A DNA stretch of 64,000 nt, taken from Allorhizobium pseudoryzae. GTDB taxonomy: Bacteria; Pseudomonadota; Alphaproteobacteria; Rhizobiales; Rhizobiaceae. Shown here piece by piece: positions 6,838 through 15,533 of the stretch. The notes under the pieces are model-generated. The model worked only from the letters and a program-made list of their open reading frames with translations, had not been told where the DNA came from and did no database searches. The stretch spans positions 1 through 64,000 of the forward strand of contig NZ_CP049241.1 in assembly GCF_011046245.1 (NCBI RefSeq), written 5' to 3'. A program made the position numbers and the translations under genes. How positions within the stretch are numbered: position 1 is the stretch's first letter; every line of letters starts with the position of its first letter.

Positions 6838-8094
6838 TTGCCTGCTTTGCTCCCACCTGCTTCCAAAGCCCTGCCATCCGTGTTTCTCCCGCCCCGCCTG
6901 CGCCTGATCGCCAGCCTCGCCCTTTGCCAGATCATCGGCTGGGGCACGGGCTTCGATATGCTCGCCGTTCTCGGTCCCCGCATCGGGCCGGAGATCGGCC
7001 TGTCGAACCCGGCCGTCTTTGCCGGTCTCGCGGTCATGATGATCACGGTGGGGCTCGCCGGCCCCGCCGTCGGTCGGCTGTTGCAGCGCCAGGGGGCGGC
7101 AAAAACGCTGGCGCGAGGCTCCGGCCTGTTTGCGCTCGCCCTTTTGCTCCTCAGCCTCTGCCAACATCCGGTCGCCTATTATGGCGCCTGGCTGCTGATG
7201 GGGTTCGCCGGATCGCTGTCGCTCTCCACGCCCACCTATGCCGCCGTCGTCGAACGCGAAGGGGCCGATGGCAAACGCATCATCGCGCTTCTGATGATCT
7301 TCACCGGGCTCTCGGCCACCGTCTTCTGGCCGGTCAGCACCTGGCTCGTCTCAATGCTTGGCTGGCGCCAGACACTGCTGGTCTTCGCCGCGCTGCACCT
7401 CATCGTCTGCCTGCCTCTACACCTCTTTGCCCTGCCGAAACCGAACCGCACGGGGAACGCGAAGGACGCGGATGAAATGCCGCCCGTCCAGCTCTCGCCG
7501 CCGGAAAGGCGCCTGGCCTTCCTGCTGGTCGCCTGCGGCACCTCGATTGCGGCCTTCGTCTCTTTCGGCTTTTCGCCCACCTTCCTGCAATTGCTCGCCC
7601 ATGCCGGTGCCACGCCGGAGCTCGCGCTGCAGCTTGGTGCGGCGCGCGGCGTCATCGCCATTTCGGCGCGGGCGGTGGATTTTGCCGTCGGCCGGCGGGG
7701 CAGCGCCATCCTCACCGCGCTGATCGGCATCGGCGCAATGCTCCTGTCCTTCGTGCTGATGATGGCTTTGTCGGGCACGCCGCCGGTGCTGATCGCCTTT
7801 ACCGTGCTCTACAGCCTCGGCTCCGGCATCATGGCGGTGGCGCGTGCGGTGCTGCCGCTCTCGGTGTTTTCGGCGCGGGACTACGGCCTGCAGGCCGCCC
7901 GCCTCTCCTTGCCGCAGAATGTCGCGATCGCGCTCGCCCCGATGCTGTTTGCCGCGCTGCTCGATGCCGGCGGCGTGGAACTGGCGCTCTCCGGCGCCGT
8001 CACCCTCATCACGATTGCCTTCGTCGCCCTCCTGGCGCTCGGTCGTCTCGCCCGCAGGCGTGCCAAGGCTTTCTCTATTCCGTCACGGCCCTGA
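6838..8094 (+). CDS. MFS transporter
   Basis: A 418-residue protein with about twelve hydrophobic segments and an internal charged loop near residues 200-220, as in the major facilitator superfamily. The glycine-rich first segments (CQIIGWGTGFDMLAVLGP) recall small MFS exporters of unknown substrate. The start is uncertain: TTG at 6838 or GTG at 6880, and neither has a clear ribosome-binding site. The 3' end overlaps the convergent GTA g8 gene by 20 bp. Substrate unknown. Confidence 0.8.
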   Translation: MPALLPPASKALPSVFLPPRLRLIASLALCQIIGWGTGFDMLAVLGPRIGPEIGLSNPAVFAGLAVMMITVGLAGPAVGRLLQRQGAAKTLARGSGLFALALLLLSLCQHPVAYYGAWLLMGFAGSLSLSTPTYAAVVEREGADGKRIIALLMIFTGLSATVFWPVSTWLVSMLGWRQTLLVFAALHLIVCLPLHLFALPKPNRTGNAKDADEMPPVQLSPPERRLAFLLVACGTSIAAFVSFGFSPTFLQLLAHAGATPELALQLGAARGVIAISARAVDFAVGRRGSAILTALIGIGAMLLSFVLMMALSGTPPVLIAFTVLYSLGSGIMAVARAVLPLSVFSARDYGLQAARLSLPQNVAIALAPMLFAALLDAGGVELALSGAVTLITIAFVALLALGRLARRRAKAFSIPSRP

Positions 8095-8473
8095 ACGACA
8101 CCTCGACGACGAAGAGACCACTCTCCGCGTCCCGCCGGCTTTTGATACCCTGGCAGATCAGCGATACCAGATGCGCGCCGGTGAGCGTGAGAGGCGCATG
8201 GTGCAGGCTTGCCCGCACCGCAGCCGCCAATGTTTGCGCAGCCGCCCGTCCTTCGGCATCCGACCAGAGGTCGAGGGTCAGAACATGCTCCTCGCCCGGT
8301 TCGGTGGCGGTCGCATAATCTCGGCTGTCGATCTCGCCATAGGTGAGCGTCGGAAGACGCGGCCGCGGCATACTCTGGTCGCGAATGCCGCCGGCGGCCA
8401 GAAGCGGCGCCAGCAAAGGTTCGCCCAGAAGCCTTGCATGGATCGCCCGCAACAGGGCCTGCTGCGCGCTCAT
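8075..8473 (-). CDS. GTA g8: DUF3168 tail terminator protein
   Basis: A 132-residue DUF3168-family protein starting MSAQQALLRAIHARL, with the family segment PRLPTLTYGEIDSRDY and a C-terminal FVVEVSFRAVTE. In RcGTA it is the tail terminator joining tube and head. The start overlaps g7 by 4 nt. Its 3' end overlaps the convergent transporter gene by 20 bp but appears intact. Confidence 0.87.
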   Translation of the reverse strand: MSAQQALLRAIHARLLGEPLLAPLLAAGGIRDQSMPRPRLPTLTYGEIDSRDYATATEPGEEHVLTLDLWSDAEGRAAAQTLAAAVRASLHHAPLTLTGAHLVSLICQGIKSRRDAESGLFVVEVSFRAVTE

Positions 8474-8808
8474 CGGGCCGCCTCCTCGCAATCGCAGACC
8501 AGAAACCGGCCCGTCTCGTCCGGATCGCGCACCGCCTTGATGGCAAACAGGCGCGCCCCCTTCACCAGCCGCTCGCCCGCCGCCGGTGCGGCGAAGGCAG
8601 AGATCCAGATCCGATGCGTCACCGTCACCCGTTCGGCACCGGCGGCCATCGTCTCGGCGCGCTGCGAAACGGGCTCGATGCACGCCCACAACCGCCCCGC
8701 CTCGACCCAGCCGCGCACGGCGCCGCCCTGGCCGTCCGGCGTGTCCACCGGCACCTCGCGCACCAGCCGTGCGGTCATCGCGCCGACGTCAAAAGTCACC
8801 CGCTCCAT
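8470..8808 (-). CDS. GTA g7: head closure / head-tail adaptor
   Basis: A 112-residue head-tail adaptor of the HK97 gp10-like family. A beta-rich pattern (THRIWISAFAAPAAGERL, then ARLFAIKAVRDPDETGRFLVCDCEE) matches these small closure proteins. It follows g6 directly and overlaps g8 by 4 nt. Confidence 0.85.
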   Translation of the reverse strand: MERVTFDVGAMTARLVREVPVDTPDGQGGAVRGWVEAGRLWACIEPVSQRAETMAAGAERVTVTHRIWISAFAAPAAGERLVKGARLFAIKAVRDPDETGRFLVCDCEEAAR

Positions 8809-9378
8809 CTAGAGCCTCCGCATCCGATAGCCGGCGATCAGCCGCTCGTAACCGTCCGGCACCGCGGCCGGCTGCTGATCGAGCGAAAACGTCCCCCGCA
8901 CGGCATACATCTGGGCGACATGGATCAGCAGGGCGCGGATCAGCGGCCCCGGCACATCGGCGCCCGCCTCGCCAAAACCGACCGTCAGATCGATCTCGAT
9001 GCCGTTGATCGCCTGTCCGGGTGCCGGCGGATTTTTAAGCCACAGCCGCGCCGGCCGGCTGTCGCCATCGAGCAGATGATCGGCAACCGGAACGGAGACC
9101 GGGGAACCGTCCACCTCGTAAACCGTCACCGCATCAAGGCTTTGCACAGGTCCTCTCAGAAGCGGAATCACGCCGTCCTTTGGCCAGCGGTCGAGATACA
9201 GCCGCAGGCGTTGCCGCATCAGGCACACCCCCGTCTCCGTCTCCAGGAACTGCCGGGCCACGCTGACGAGGCCGGCCAGCAGATCATCCTCCTCCGCATG
9301 CTCCACCCGAAGATGCGCCTTCACTTGGGCAAGCGTCAGCGGCTCCGCGCCCGGCTGCTCGATCACGGCATAGGTCAT
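8809..9378 (-). CDS. GTA g6: head-tail connector (adaptor)
   Basis: A 189-residue connector protein. The N-terminal PLTLAQVKAHLRVEHAEEDDLLAGLVSVARQF is the hallmark of the HK97 gp6-like connector family, with an alpha-helical bundle expected. Start ATG at 9378 follows an AAAGGA ribosome-binding site. In the parental operon the capsid gene would lie just upstream; here 1.6 kb of repeats and an ISAs1 copy intervene. Confidence 0.87.
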   Translation of the reverse strand: MTYAVIEQPGAEPLTLAQVKAHLRVEHAEEDDLLAGLVSVARQFLETETGVCLMRQRLRLYLDRWPKDGVIPLLRGPVQSLDAVTVYEVDGSPVSVPVADHLLDGDSRPARLWLKNPPAPGQAINGIEIDLTVGFGEAGADVPGPLIRALLIHVAQMYAVRGTFSLDQQPAAVPDGYERLIAGYRMRRL

Positions 9379-9456
9379 GGAAGATCCTTTCAATGTCAGA
9401 TGTTGATCGGAGAGCCGCACGCAGGGTGCCGCAGGTCAGCCCCTCCCCCTTGTGGG

Positions 9457-10622
9457 CAGGGCTATCGCATATGAGCGATCATGGAGATGAGGAAGTCATC
9501 GTCCCATCCGGCCTTCTTGATCTTGCGCCTTATGGATGCCTTGTCGGGATGCTGGCGGATCAGGTTGAGGGCGAGTTTTCTGAGTGTCGAGAGGTTTTGC
9601 GGCCCATGGTCCTTGCGGTTTCGTGCCGCATCCTCGCAGAAGGCCACATCGAGAACCCAATGCAGTTGGTTCTCGATCGTCCAGTGCGCCCTGGCGATCT
9701 TCAGGAAGGCTGTGGCGGAGACCTGCCTGGAGAGCAGGAAGTGCCGGATATGACTGGTTTGCCGGCCATCCGGCTCGATCCTGATGCTTTCCAGCCGGGC
9801 CACCGCCTTGATGCCGGGGAAGTCCATGCCGTCCGCCTCGACGATGCTTGCACGGCGGGTTTCGGTCCGGTCATGCAGCCTGGGATCCGTGGTTTCGGCA
9901 CGGTCGGGATCGTCAGCCGCCTCCATGAGATGTCCGGCCTGCTTGAGCAGTCCCGGCTGGTTGCTCTTCAGCGCCAGCGCATAATCGGCACCGGTCGCCA
10001 GGATCGCTTTGGCCGTGTCGGCGCGGCAATGCAGCGCGTCGGCGGTGACCATGCAGCCCTCAAGCGACAGGCAGGCGAGCGCGTCGAGCACGCCCTTGAC
10101 CTCGTTGCGGTTTGGCGCAAGCTGCTGGCCGATGACCATGCGGTTGTCGGCGGCCCAGATATTGACCAGATGCAGCGGCGTCGCCTTGTCGCCGCGCTTG
10201 TAGGCGCCGCGCACCGCCTTGCCGTCGATGGCGATGACGCCGGAGATCGACTGGGCGAAGGCGGCTGCGAACCTGGCGAACACCTCCTCGAAGGCAACCG
10301 GATCCAGGTGCCTGAAAACATTCGAGAAAACATCATGGCTCGGAATCCCGTACGGCAGCGGCATGACGGTCTTGAGCAGCTTGTGCTTGGACAGGCCAAA
10401 GTCGGCCATATCCTGACAACTCTCGGCGCCACACAGCACCGCCGCCAGACCGATGAACAAGACCGAGTTCAAAGGGTAACGCACATTGGCGGCCCGCGGG
10501 TCTGGAACCGAACCAAAAAGCGAAGCAAAGCCTTCCATCACAACCTCCATCAGCGATGGAGCCGAGAGGAATCGATTTGCGACATCCTTTCAAGAGCTTG
10601 TCTGCCATATGCGATTCCCCTG
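9457..10622 (-). mobile_element. ISAs1-family insertion sequence, copy A (1166 bp)
   Basis: Terminal inverted repeats CAGGGCTATCGCATATG (left, 9457) and CAGGGGAATCGCATATG (read from 10622) bound the element. The perfect 10-bp target duplication CCCTTGTGGG lies at 9447-9456 and 10623-10632. It is inserted inside a C-rich palindromic intergenic repeat between GTA capsid and connector genes. Copies B and C have the same length and nearly the same sequence. Confidence 0.95.
9462..10550 (-). CDS. ISAs1-family transposase, copy A
   Basis: A 362-residue transposase with the DDE residues visible in VIAIDGKAVRG (D), MVTADALHCRAD (D) and HWTIENQLHWVLDVAF (E). An N-terminal PDPRAANVRYPL segment is typical of the DDE_Tnp_1-associated domain. 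ATG at 10550 is used; a second ATG at 10538 follows GGAGG by 5 nt and may be the true start. It differs from copies B and C by very few residues (Tyr for His in AYKRGDK). Intact, so the element is probably mobile. Confidence 0.93.
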   Translation of the reverse strand: MEVVMEGFASLFGSVPDPRAANVRYPLNSVLFIGLAAVLCGAESCQDMADFGLSKHKLLKTVMPLPYGIPSHDVFSNVFRHLDPVAFEEVFARFAAAFAQSISGVIAIDGKAVRGAYKRGDKATPLHLVNIWAADNRMVIGQQLAPNRNEVKGVLDALACLSLEGCMVTADALHCRADTAKAILATGADYALALKSNQPGLLKQAGHLMEAADDPDRAETTDPRLHDRTETRRASIVEADGMDFPGIKAVARLESIRIEPDGRQTSHIRHFLLSRQVSATAFLKIARAHWTIENQLHWVLDVAFCEDAARNRKDHGPQNLSTLRKLALNLIRQHPDKASIRRKIKKAGWDDDFLISMIAHMR

Positions 10623-10872
10623 CCCTTGTGGGGAGGGGTTGGGGAGGGGTCTTTCTCGCCTCAGCCCGTTCTTCGGTCCTGCCCCGCAAGCCCCCTCTGG
10701 CTGCCGCCATCTCCCCCACAAGGGGGGAGACCGCAGGCGGCATACGCCCCGCCCAGCCAGAAAACCGCCCGAAGCCGGGCGGAGAGGAAATGATCAGCAG
10801 TGTCGAGGCACGCAGGGTGCCGCAGGTTAGCCCCTCCCCCTTGTGGGGAGGGGTTGGGGAGGGGTCTTTTTC
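10623..10872. repeat. Rhizobial palindromic intergenic repeats
   Basis: C-rich units of the form CCCCTCCCCCTTGTGGGGAGGGG-TTGGGGAGGGGTCTTT occur at about 9418-9456 plus 10623-10664 (interrupted by ISAs1) and again at 10806-10872, with a related unit (CTCCCCCACAAGGGGGGAG) at 10686-10745. The two main units also share about 20 bp of upstream sequence (GCAGGGTGCCGCAGG), so they are direct duplications. No gene is visible here. Confidence 0.8.
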
Positions 10873-10937
10873 AGGATAGGTTTCTTCTCAAAAGAGGTAC
10901 CCCCGCAACGACCAAGCCGACGAGCAGAGACGCCCCC

Positions 10938-10996
10938 TATTCGCTATTCGCTACCAACTATTCGCTATTCCCTACTGCCTACTGCCTACTGCCTCA
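10938..10996. repeat. Heptamer tandem repeats after the capsid gene
   Basis: Short tandem units CTATTCG (two clusters) followed by CTACTGC repeated three times, ending just past the capsid stop codon. The same CTACTGC heptamer recurs at 37681-37694, next to the stop of another gene. Confidence 0.75.
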
Positions 10997-11000
10997 CGCC

Positions 11001-12254
11001 TCAGCTTGCCGCAAACTTCACCAGCTTGATCGCCTCGAAATTCTGCACCCCGCCGCCAACACGCTTGGTCGTGTAGAACAGCACGTAAGGCTTGGCCGAA
11101 TAGGGATCGCGCAGGATGCGCACGCCGGCGCGGTCGACCACCAGATAGCCGGCGCGGAAATCGCCGATGGCGATCGACAGCGCATTGACGGCGATGTCTG
11201 GCATTTCCTCGGCCTCGGCCAGCGGATAGCCCATCAGGGTTGCCGGCTGGCCCGCCGTCTGCGGCGGACGCCAGAGATAATTGCCGTCGGCATCCTTGAA
11301 CTTGCGGATCTCGCCTTGCGTCTTGCGGTTCATCATGAAGCTCGCCGCCTGCCGGTGGCCGGCCTTCAGCGCATAAATTGCATTCACCAGCACGTCGGAA
11401 GGGTTGGTGCTGGCGAAAGTACCGGCAGCACCCGTGGCAATCGTGCCGAGATTGCCCCAGCTCCAGCTGTCGTCGGCGACCGTCGGATAGGTCAGGAACC
11501 CCTTCGGCTTGTTGACGCCGTCGCCGCGGATGAAGGCATCGCCTTCCTGTTCGGCAAAGACGATATCCACCTCACTCGCCAGCCAGGCCTCGATATCGAC
11601 CGCCGCATCGTCGAGCAGCGCCTGGGTCGCCGCCGGCATGGCGTAGAGTTCCATGGTCGGAAAGGTAAGTTCCGAGAGCACCGGCGTATTGGTCTGCGGC
11701 CGCGCCGCCGTTTCCGACACCCAGCCGGTGGCAAGCCCGGCGGTGGAAAACGGCTTCTTCAGCACGGCACCGGAAACGGTGCGCACGGTGGAGAGCGCCC
11801 GCATCGGCGAGATCACCGAGACACGCCGGCCGATCTCGCTGTCGGTCTCGTCCGGCACCAGGTAACCGCCATCACTGCCCGAACCGGCGCTCATCGCCTT
11901 CGCTTCCAGCGCCCGAAGGCCCGCCTCGTCGCCGCGGCGGATATAGGCATCGAAGGCCGCCTTGTGTTCGGTGGCCTCCGGCCCCGCCTCGGCCCGGCCA
12001 CCGAGCGCCGGGCGCTGCTTCTTCAGCACCAGCTGGTCCAGCGCCGCCTTCTGTTCGTCGAGCGTACGGTTGATGCGCTCCATCTTGTCGCGCGTCACCA
12101 CATCGGCGGAGAGTTTCTGCTCGATCTCAACGAGCCGCTGGTCGTTCACCTCCTTGAAGGCCTCGAAGGCCTGCATGAAATCCTCAAACGCCGCCGTCAC
12201 CGTGTCCGGCACGGCCTTCACTTCCGGAGCGCTGGTCATCGTCGCAGTCGTCAT
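11001..12254 (-). CDS. GTA g5: HK97-family major capsid protein
   Basis: A 417-residue HK97-fold capsid protein. The first ~100 residues form a heptad-rich delta domain (FEDFMQAFEAFKEVNDQRL onward) that the prohead protease normally removes. The mature part shows family motifs GGYLVPDE, the E-loop region and the C-terminal YFTTKRVGG-like stretch (VLFYTTKRVGGGVQ). Start ATG at 12254 is 4 nt after the protease stop, with AAGGGA upstream; another ATG lies five codons in. Complete, normal length. Confidence 0.93.
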   Translation of the reverse strand: MTTATMTSAPEVKAVPDTVTAAFEDFMQAFEAFKEVNDQRLVEIEQKLSADVVTRDKMERINRTLDEQKAALDQLVLKKQRPALGGRAEAGPEATEHKAAFDAYIRRGDEAGLRALEAKAMSAGSGSDGGYLVPDETDSEIGRRVSVISPMRALSTVRTVSGAVLKKPFSTAGLATGWVSETAARPQTNTPVLSELTFPTMELYAMPAATQALLDDAAVDIEAWLASEVDIVFAEQEGDAFIRGDGVNKPKGFLTYPTVADDSWSWGNLGTIATGAAGTFASTNPSDVLVNAIYALKAGHRQAASFMMNRKTQGEIRKFKDADGNYLWRPPQTAGQPATLMGYPLAEAEEMPDIAVNALSIAIGDFRAGYLVVDRAGVRILRDPYSAKPYVLFYTTKRVGGGVQNFEAIKLVKFAAS

Positions 12255-12258
12255 GTCG

Positions 12259-12831
12259 TCATCCCTTGAAGCTGGTTGCAAAAAGCGTCTTCGCCGCCCG
12301 CCGCATGCTGCGGACGAGTTCGGTTTCCCGGTCGCGGAAGAACCGCGCATGTTTGACGTTGGAGACTCTCGCCGAGGGCAGCATCGGAAAGGTCACCACG
12401 GAAATTTCCCAGAGATCCGCCTCCAAAATGCGCCGCACGCCGAGGCGAGAATCGGCCCGCGCCTTGACCGTGCGAAAGCCGATCGAGAGCCCGTCGAGTG
12501 CGCCGCTTTTCATCAGCGCAAACACCTCGCGGGCCCGCGCCACGCCGCCGGACAGGAGGCCCTCGACATAAAGCCCGCGGTCATCCTCGCGGATCAGCGT
12601 CCAGGCGCCGATCGGCTCGTTCGGATCGTGCTGGTAGAGCATGCGCACGCCGCCGGCGCCGCGTTCGATGAGCGAGGTCCGGAAGGCGCCGCGCTCGATC
12701 ACGTCCTTGCCGAGATCCACCTCTCCAAACACGCTGGCATAACCGGCAAACCGCCCGTCACCGCCGAGATCCGACAGGGTCAGGCTCGCAAACTTGCGCA
12801 AGGTCGGGCGCGGCCCGCGATAAACGTGCAT
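12259..12831 (-). CDS. GTA g4: HK97-family prohead protease
   Basis: A 190-residue prohead protease. The Ser/His-type signature is seen in FAGYASVFGEVDLGKDVIERGAF, the His in MLYQHDPNEPIG and the nucleophile region in LDGLSIGFRTVK. Start ATG at 12831 follows GGAGA. It processes the capsid delta domain during head maturation. An ISAs1 element sits 88 bp upstream, so the gene itself is unbroken but may be cut off from the operon promoter. Confidence 0.9.
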   Translation of the reverse strand: MHVYRGPRPTLRKFASLTLSDLGGDGRFAGYASVFGEVDLGKDVIERGAFRTSLIERGAGGVRMLYQHDPNEPIGAWTLIREDDRGLYVEGLLSGGVARAREVFALMKSGALDGLSIGFRTVKARADSRLGVRRILEADLWEISVVTFPMLPSARVSNVKHARFFRDRETELVRSMRRAAKTLFATSFKG

Positions 12832-12918
12832 CGAAAGTCTCCGTGCGAAATGGGTGTGTGATGGGGCGGCAAGGGCCGTAGGGCGGAGGGTGTAGCAAAG
12901 GACCCTCCCCACAAAAGG

Positions 12919-14084
12919 CAGGGGAATCGCATATGGCGTACAAGCTCTTGAAAGGATGTGGCAAATCGATTCCTCTCGGCTCCATCGCTGATGGAGGTTG
13001 TGATGGAAGGCTTTGCTTCGCTTTTTGGTTCGGTTCCAGACCCGCGGGCCGCCAATGTGCGTTACCCTTTGAACTCGGTCTTGTTCATCGGTCTGGCGGC
13101 GGTGCTGTGTGGTGCCGAGAGTTGTCAGGATATGGCCGACTTTGGCCTGTCCAAGCACAAGCTGCTCAAGACCGTCATGCCGCTGCCGTACGGGATTCCG
13201 AGCCATGATGTTTTCTCGAATGTTTTCAGGCACCTGGATCCGGTTGCCTTCGAGGAGGTGTTCGCCAGGTTCGCAGCCGCCTTCGCCCAGTCGATCTCCG
13301 GCGTCATCGCCATCGACGGCAAGGCGGTGCGCGGCGCCCACAAGCGCGGCGACAAGGCGACGCCGCTGCATCTGGTCAATATCTGGGCCGCCGACAACCG
13401 CATGGTCATCGGCCAGCAGCTTGCGCCAAACCGCAACGAGGTCAAGGGCGTGCTCGACGCGCTCGCCTGCCTGTCGCTTGAGGGCTGCATGGTCACCGCC
13501 GACGCGCTGCATTGCCGCGCCGACACGGCCAAAGCGATCCTGGCGACCGGCGCCGATTATGCGCTGGCGCTGAAGAGCAACCAGCCGGGACTGCTCAAGC
13601 CGGCCGGACATCTCATGGAGGCGGCTGACGATCCCGACCGTGCCGAAACCACGGATCCCAGGCTGCATGACCGGACCGAAACCCGCCGTGCAAGCATCGT
13701 CGAGGCGGACGGCATGGACTTCCCCGGCATCAAGGCGGTGGCCCGGCTGGAAAGCATCAGGATCGAGCCGGATGGCCGGCAAACCAGTCATATCCGGCAC
13801 TTCCTGCTCTCCAGGCAGGTCTCCGCCACAGCCTTCCTGAAGATCGCCAGGGCGCACTGGACGATCGAGAACCAGTTGCATTGGGTCCTCGATGTGGCCT
13901 TCTGCGAGGATGCGGCGCGAAACCGCAAGGACCATGGGCCGCAAAACCTCTCGACACTCAGAAAACTCGCCCTCAACCTGATCCGCCAGCATCCCGACAA
14001 GGCATCCATAAGGCGCAAGATCAAGAAGGCCGGATGGGATGATGACTTCCTCATCTCCATGATCGCTCATATGCGATAGCCCTG
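12919..14084 (+). mobile_element. ISAs1-family insertion sequence, copy B (1166 bp)
   Basis: Same terminal repeats as copy A, in the opposite orientation. The target duplication CCACAAAAGG is perfect at 12909-12918 and 14085-14094. It is inserted in a CCCTCCCCACAAAAGGGAG-type palindromic repeat between the prohead protease and the small membrane protein of the GTA cluster. Confidence 0.95.
12991..14079 (+). CDS. ISAs1-family transposase, copy B
   Basis: A 362-residue DDE transposase, complete, with the same acidic residues as copy A. It carries LLKPAGHL where the other two copies have LLKQAGHL. ATG at 12991 is used; an in-frame GTG at 12958 would add eleven residues, and ATG at 13003 follows GGAGG closely. 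The gene runs against the GTA operon and could drive antisense transcription into it. Confidence 0.92.
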   Translation: MEVVMEGFASLFGSVPDPRAANVRYPLNSVLFIGLAAVLCGAESCQDMADFGLSKHKLLKTVMPLPYGIPSHDVFSNVFRHLDPVAFEEVFARFAAAFAQSISGVIAIDGKAVRGAHKRGDKATPLHLVNIWAADNRMVIGQQLAPNRNEVKGVLDALACLSLEGCMVTADALHCRADTAKAILATGADYALALKSNQPGLLKPAGHLMEAADDPDRAETTDPRLHDRTETRRASIVEADGMDFPGIKAVARLESIRIEPDGRQTSHIRHFLLSRQVSATAFLKIARAHWTIENQLHWVLDVAFCEDAARNRKDHGPQNLSTLRKLALNLIRQHPDKASIRRKIKKAGWDDDFLISMIAHMR

Positions 14085-14099
14085 CCACAAAAGGGAGAG

Positions 14100-14262
14100 C
14101 TATTGCAGAGGGACCCCCTCTGGCTGCCGCCATCTCCCCCACAAGGGGGAGACCGCAGGCGGCACCCGCTCCCAGCTCTCATCGGCGCAGGCGGGTCGGC
14201 TGGGTTTAGCCCTCCCCCTTGTGGGGAGGGTTGGGAGGGGTCTTTTTCTGAATGCACTAGCC
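14100..14262. repeat. Palindromic intergenic repeats left of ISAs1 copy B insertion site
   Basis: The CTCCCCCACAAGGGGGAG unit (about 14130-14155) and the CCCTCCCCCTTGTGGGGAGGG unit (about 14211-14232) are near copies of those at 10686-10872. The segment GACCCCCTCTGGCTGCCGCC precedes the first unit in both places. No gene seen. Confidence 0.75.
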
Positions 14263-14312
14263 TCGCGCAAAAAGCGAGATGGCGGCAGCCAGAGGATGTC
14301 CCAGACCCACCC

Positions 14313-14636
14313 TTACGGCGGGTCGGTCTTCACGCCGTAGCGGTTGGCAACCCGCACCAGGGCGCCCAGCACCCACCAAGCCGACAGGCTGGCGGCGGCG
14401 GCCCCTGAAAGCGTCGTCTCGATCGGCGAGAGTTGGCCGGCAAGACCCAGCCGCTCGGTAAGCCAAAGCCCCGCCGGTGCGCCGAACATCACGCCACAGG
14501 AGACGCCCGTCATGAACCGGCTTGCCGCCTCGCGCATGCTTTTCGGCATCAGGTAGACGAGCGATACCCAGGCGCCGGCCACCGAGCCGATCGCCTTTGC
14601 GGCCAACAGACCGCCTTCATGGCCAAGCTCTGCCAT
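14313..14636 (-). CDS. Small membrane protein in GTA head module (DUF6107-like)
   Basis: A 107-residue protein with three likely membrane segments (around AIGSVAGAWVSLVYL, FMTGVSCGVMFGAPAGLWL and AAAASLSAWWVLGALV). A small protein lies in this position, between portal and protease, in rhizobial GTA clusters, and I associate it with DUF6107. Its size and membrane pattern would also fit a holin-like role, but this is unproven. Confidence 0.65.
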   Translation of the reverse strand: MAELGHEGGLLAAKAIGSVAGAWVSLVYLMPKSMREAASRFMTGVSCGVMFGAPAGLWLTERLGLAGQLSPIETTLSGAAAASLSAWWVLGALVRVANRYGVKTDPP

Positions 14637-14880
14637 GTCCTCACCTTTTCGTCAGTTGCGGGATTGTTCCGTCCGAGATTGCCATCGGCCAGGGCCGCCG
14701 CGCCGCGCACGCGGCGGGCCGGTCGTCATTCCGTCAACGCGCTGAATCGCTTGCGTGGCTTTCTTAAACCCGAAGCGTCACGCGTTGATGTTCTGCATCA
14801 ACGGACAGCCGGCCGGCAAAGGCCCTGCCCTCCCCTGCAGCAGCTGAACACTGTCCGGCGGTGTGGTTTTCTGTCGGCGC

Positions 14881-15186
14881 TTACGCCTGGCCTTGAATCT
14901 CGGCATCCTTGGCAAGGTCGGGCTCCGCCTGCTTGCCATGTCGGATGTGAGAAATCACCAGCCGGGATTTTTCCCGGACGTAGTCGATCACATAAACACC
15001 GGATACGAAACGGCGGCGTCCGGGTAAGGACAGCGGCTCGCCGATCTCTGGATATTGCGCCAGCAGCCTGATGGCTTTCTGGAACTGTTCGGCCACGCGC
15101 CGCGCGGCGCGGGGATTAAACTCTTCAAGATAGGCACATTCGCGCCGGATATAGGCGGCGGCGTTGCGGGAGAGGATGACACGCAT
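14881..15186 (-). CDS. RelE/ParE-family toxin
   Basis: A 101-residue RelE/ParE superfamily protein: MRVILSRNAAAYIRRE start, the AARRVAEQFQKAIRLLAQYPEIGEPL helix-turn and the GVYVIDYVREKSRLVISHIRHG beta strands are typical. ATG at 15186 overlaps the antitoxin stop (TGATG). ParE members poison gyrase and RelE members cut mRNA; this sequence alone does not decide. Confidence 0.85.
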   Translation of the reverse strand: MRVILSRNAAAYIRRECAYLEEFNPRAARRVAEQFQKAIRLLAQYPEIGEPLSLPGRRRFVSGVYVIDYVREKSRLVISHIRHGKQAEPDLAKDAEIQGQA

Positions 15187-15458
15187 CACGCAGCATCGGG
15201 TCTGCTGTCACCGAGAAGTTCCGCAAAGAAGTCCTCGGCATCCACGAACTCGCCGTTGCGCACCTGCTCCTCGCCCTTGAGGATCTGCAGGATGTCGTTG
15301 CCCTCGGCCATCAGGTAATATTTCAGCGCCCGCACGATCACCCAGCTGCGGCTGCGCTCGGTCGCCTTGGCAATCTGTTCCACCTCGTCCAGGATATCCG
15401 CTGGGATGCGCAAGGTGATAGGATCGGACAGGACCGGCTTGTCGGATGCGTCTGCCAT
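15186..15458 (-). CDS. Ribbon-helix-helix (CopG/ParD-like) antitoxin
   Basis: A 90-residue protein with the N-terminal ribbon ITLRIPADILDEVEQIAKATERSRSWVIVRAL, a classic RHH DNA-binding domain, and an acidic C-terminus (VDAEDFFAELLGD) for toxin binding. ATG at 15458 is preferred because GAGGAG lies 7 nt upstream; an ATG six codons earlier lacks one. It forms a bicistron with the toxin. The pair is inserted between the GTA portal gene and the small membrane protein. Confidence 0.85.
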   Translation of the reverse strand: MADASDKPVLSDPITLRIPADILDEVEQIAKATERSRSWVIVRALKYYLMAEGNDILQILKGEEQVRNGEFVDAEDFFAELLGDSRPDAA

Positions 15459-15533
15459 GCGGAGCTCCTCTGTCATAGGCCATGTATTACGCCGTATGAC
15501 GGGAGAATACGCCCGCAGCGCTTGCCCGTCCAG

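Noticed and set aside
10623..10872. C-rich palindromes as intrinsic terminators
   Set aside because: They recur in many places and orientations, independent of gene ends; better explained as rhizobial intergenic repeats, though some may also terminate.
12259..14142. A 627-codon open frame on the minus strand through ISAs1 copy B and the prohead protease gene
   Set aside because: The upstream two thirds are the antisense shadow of the transposase; the protease has its own start with a good ribosome-binding site at 12831.
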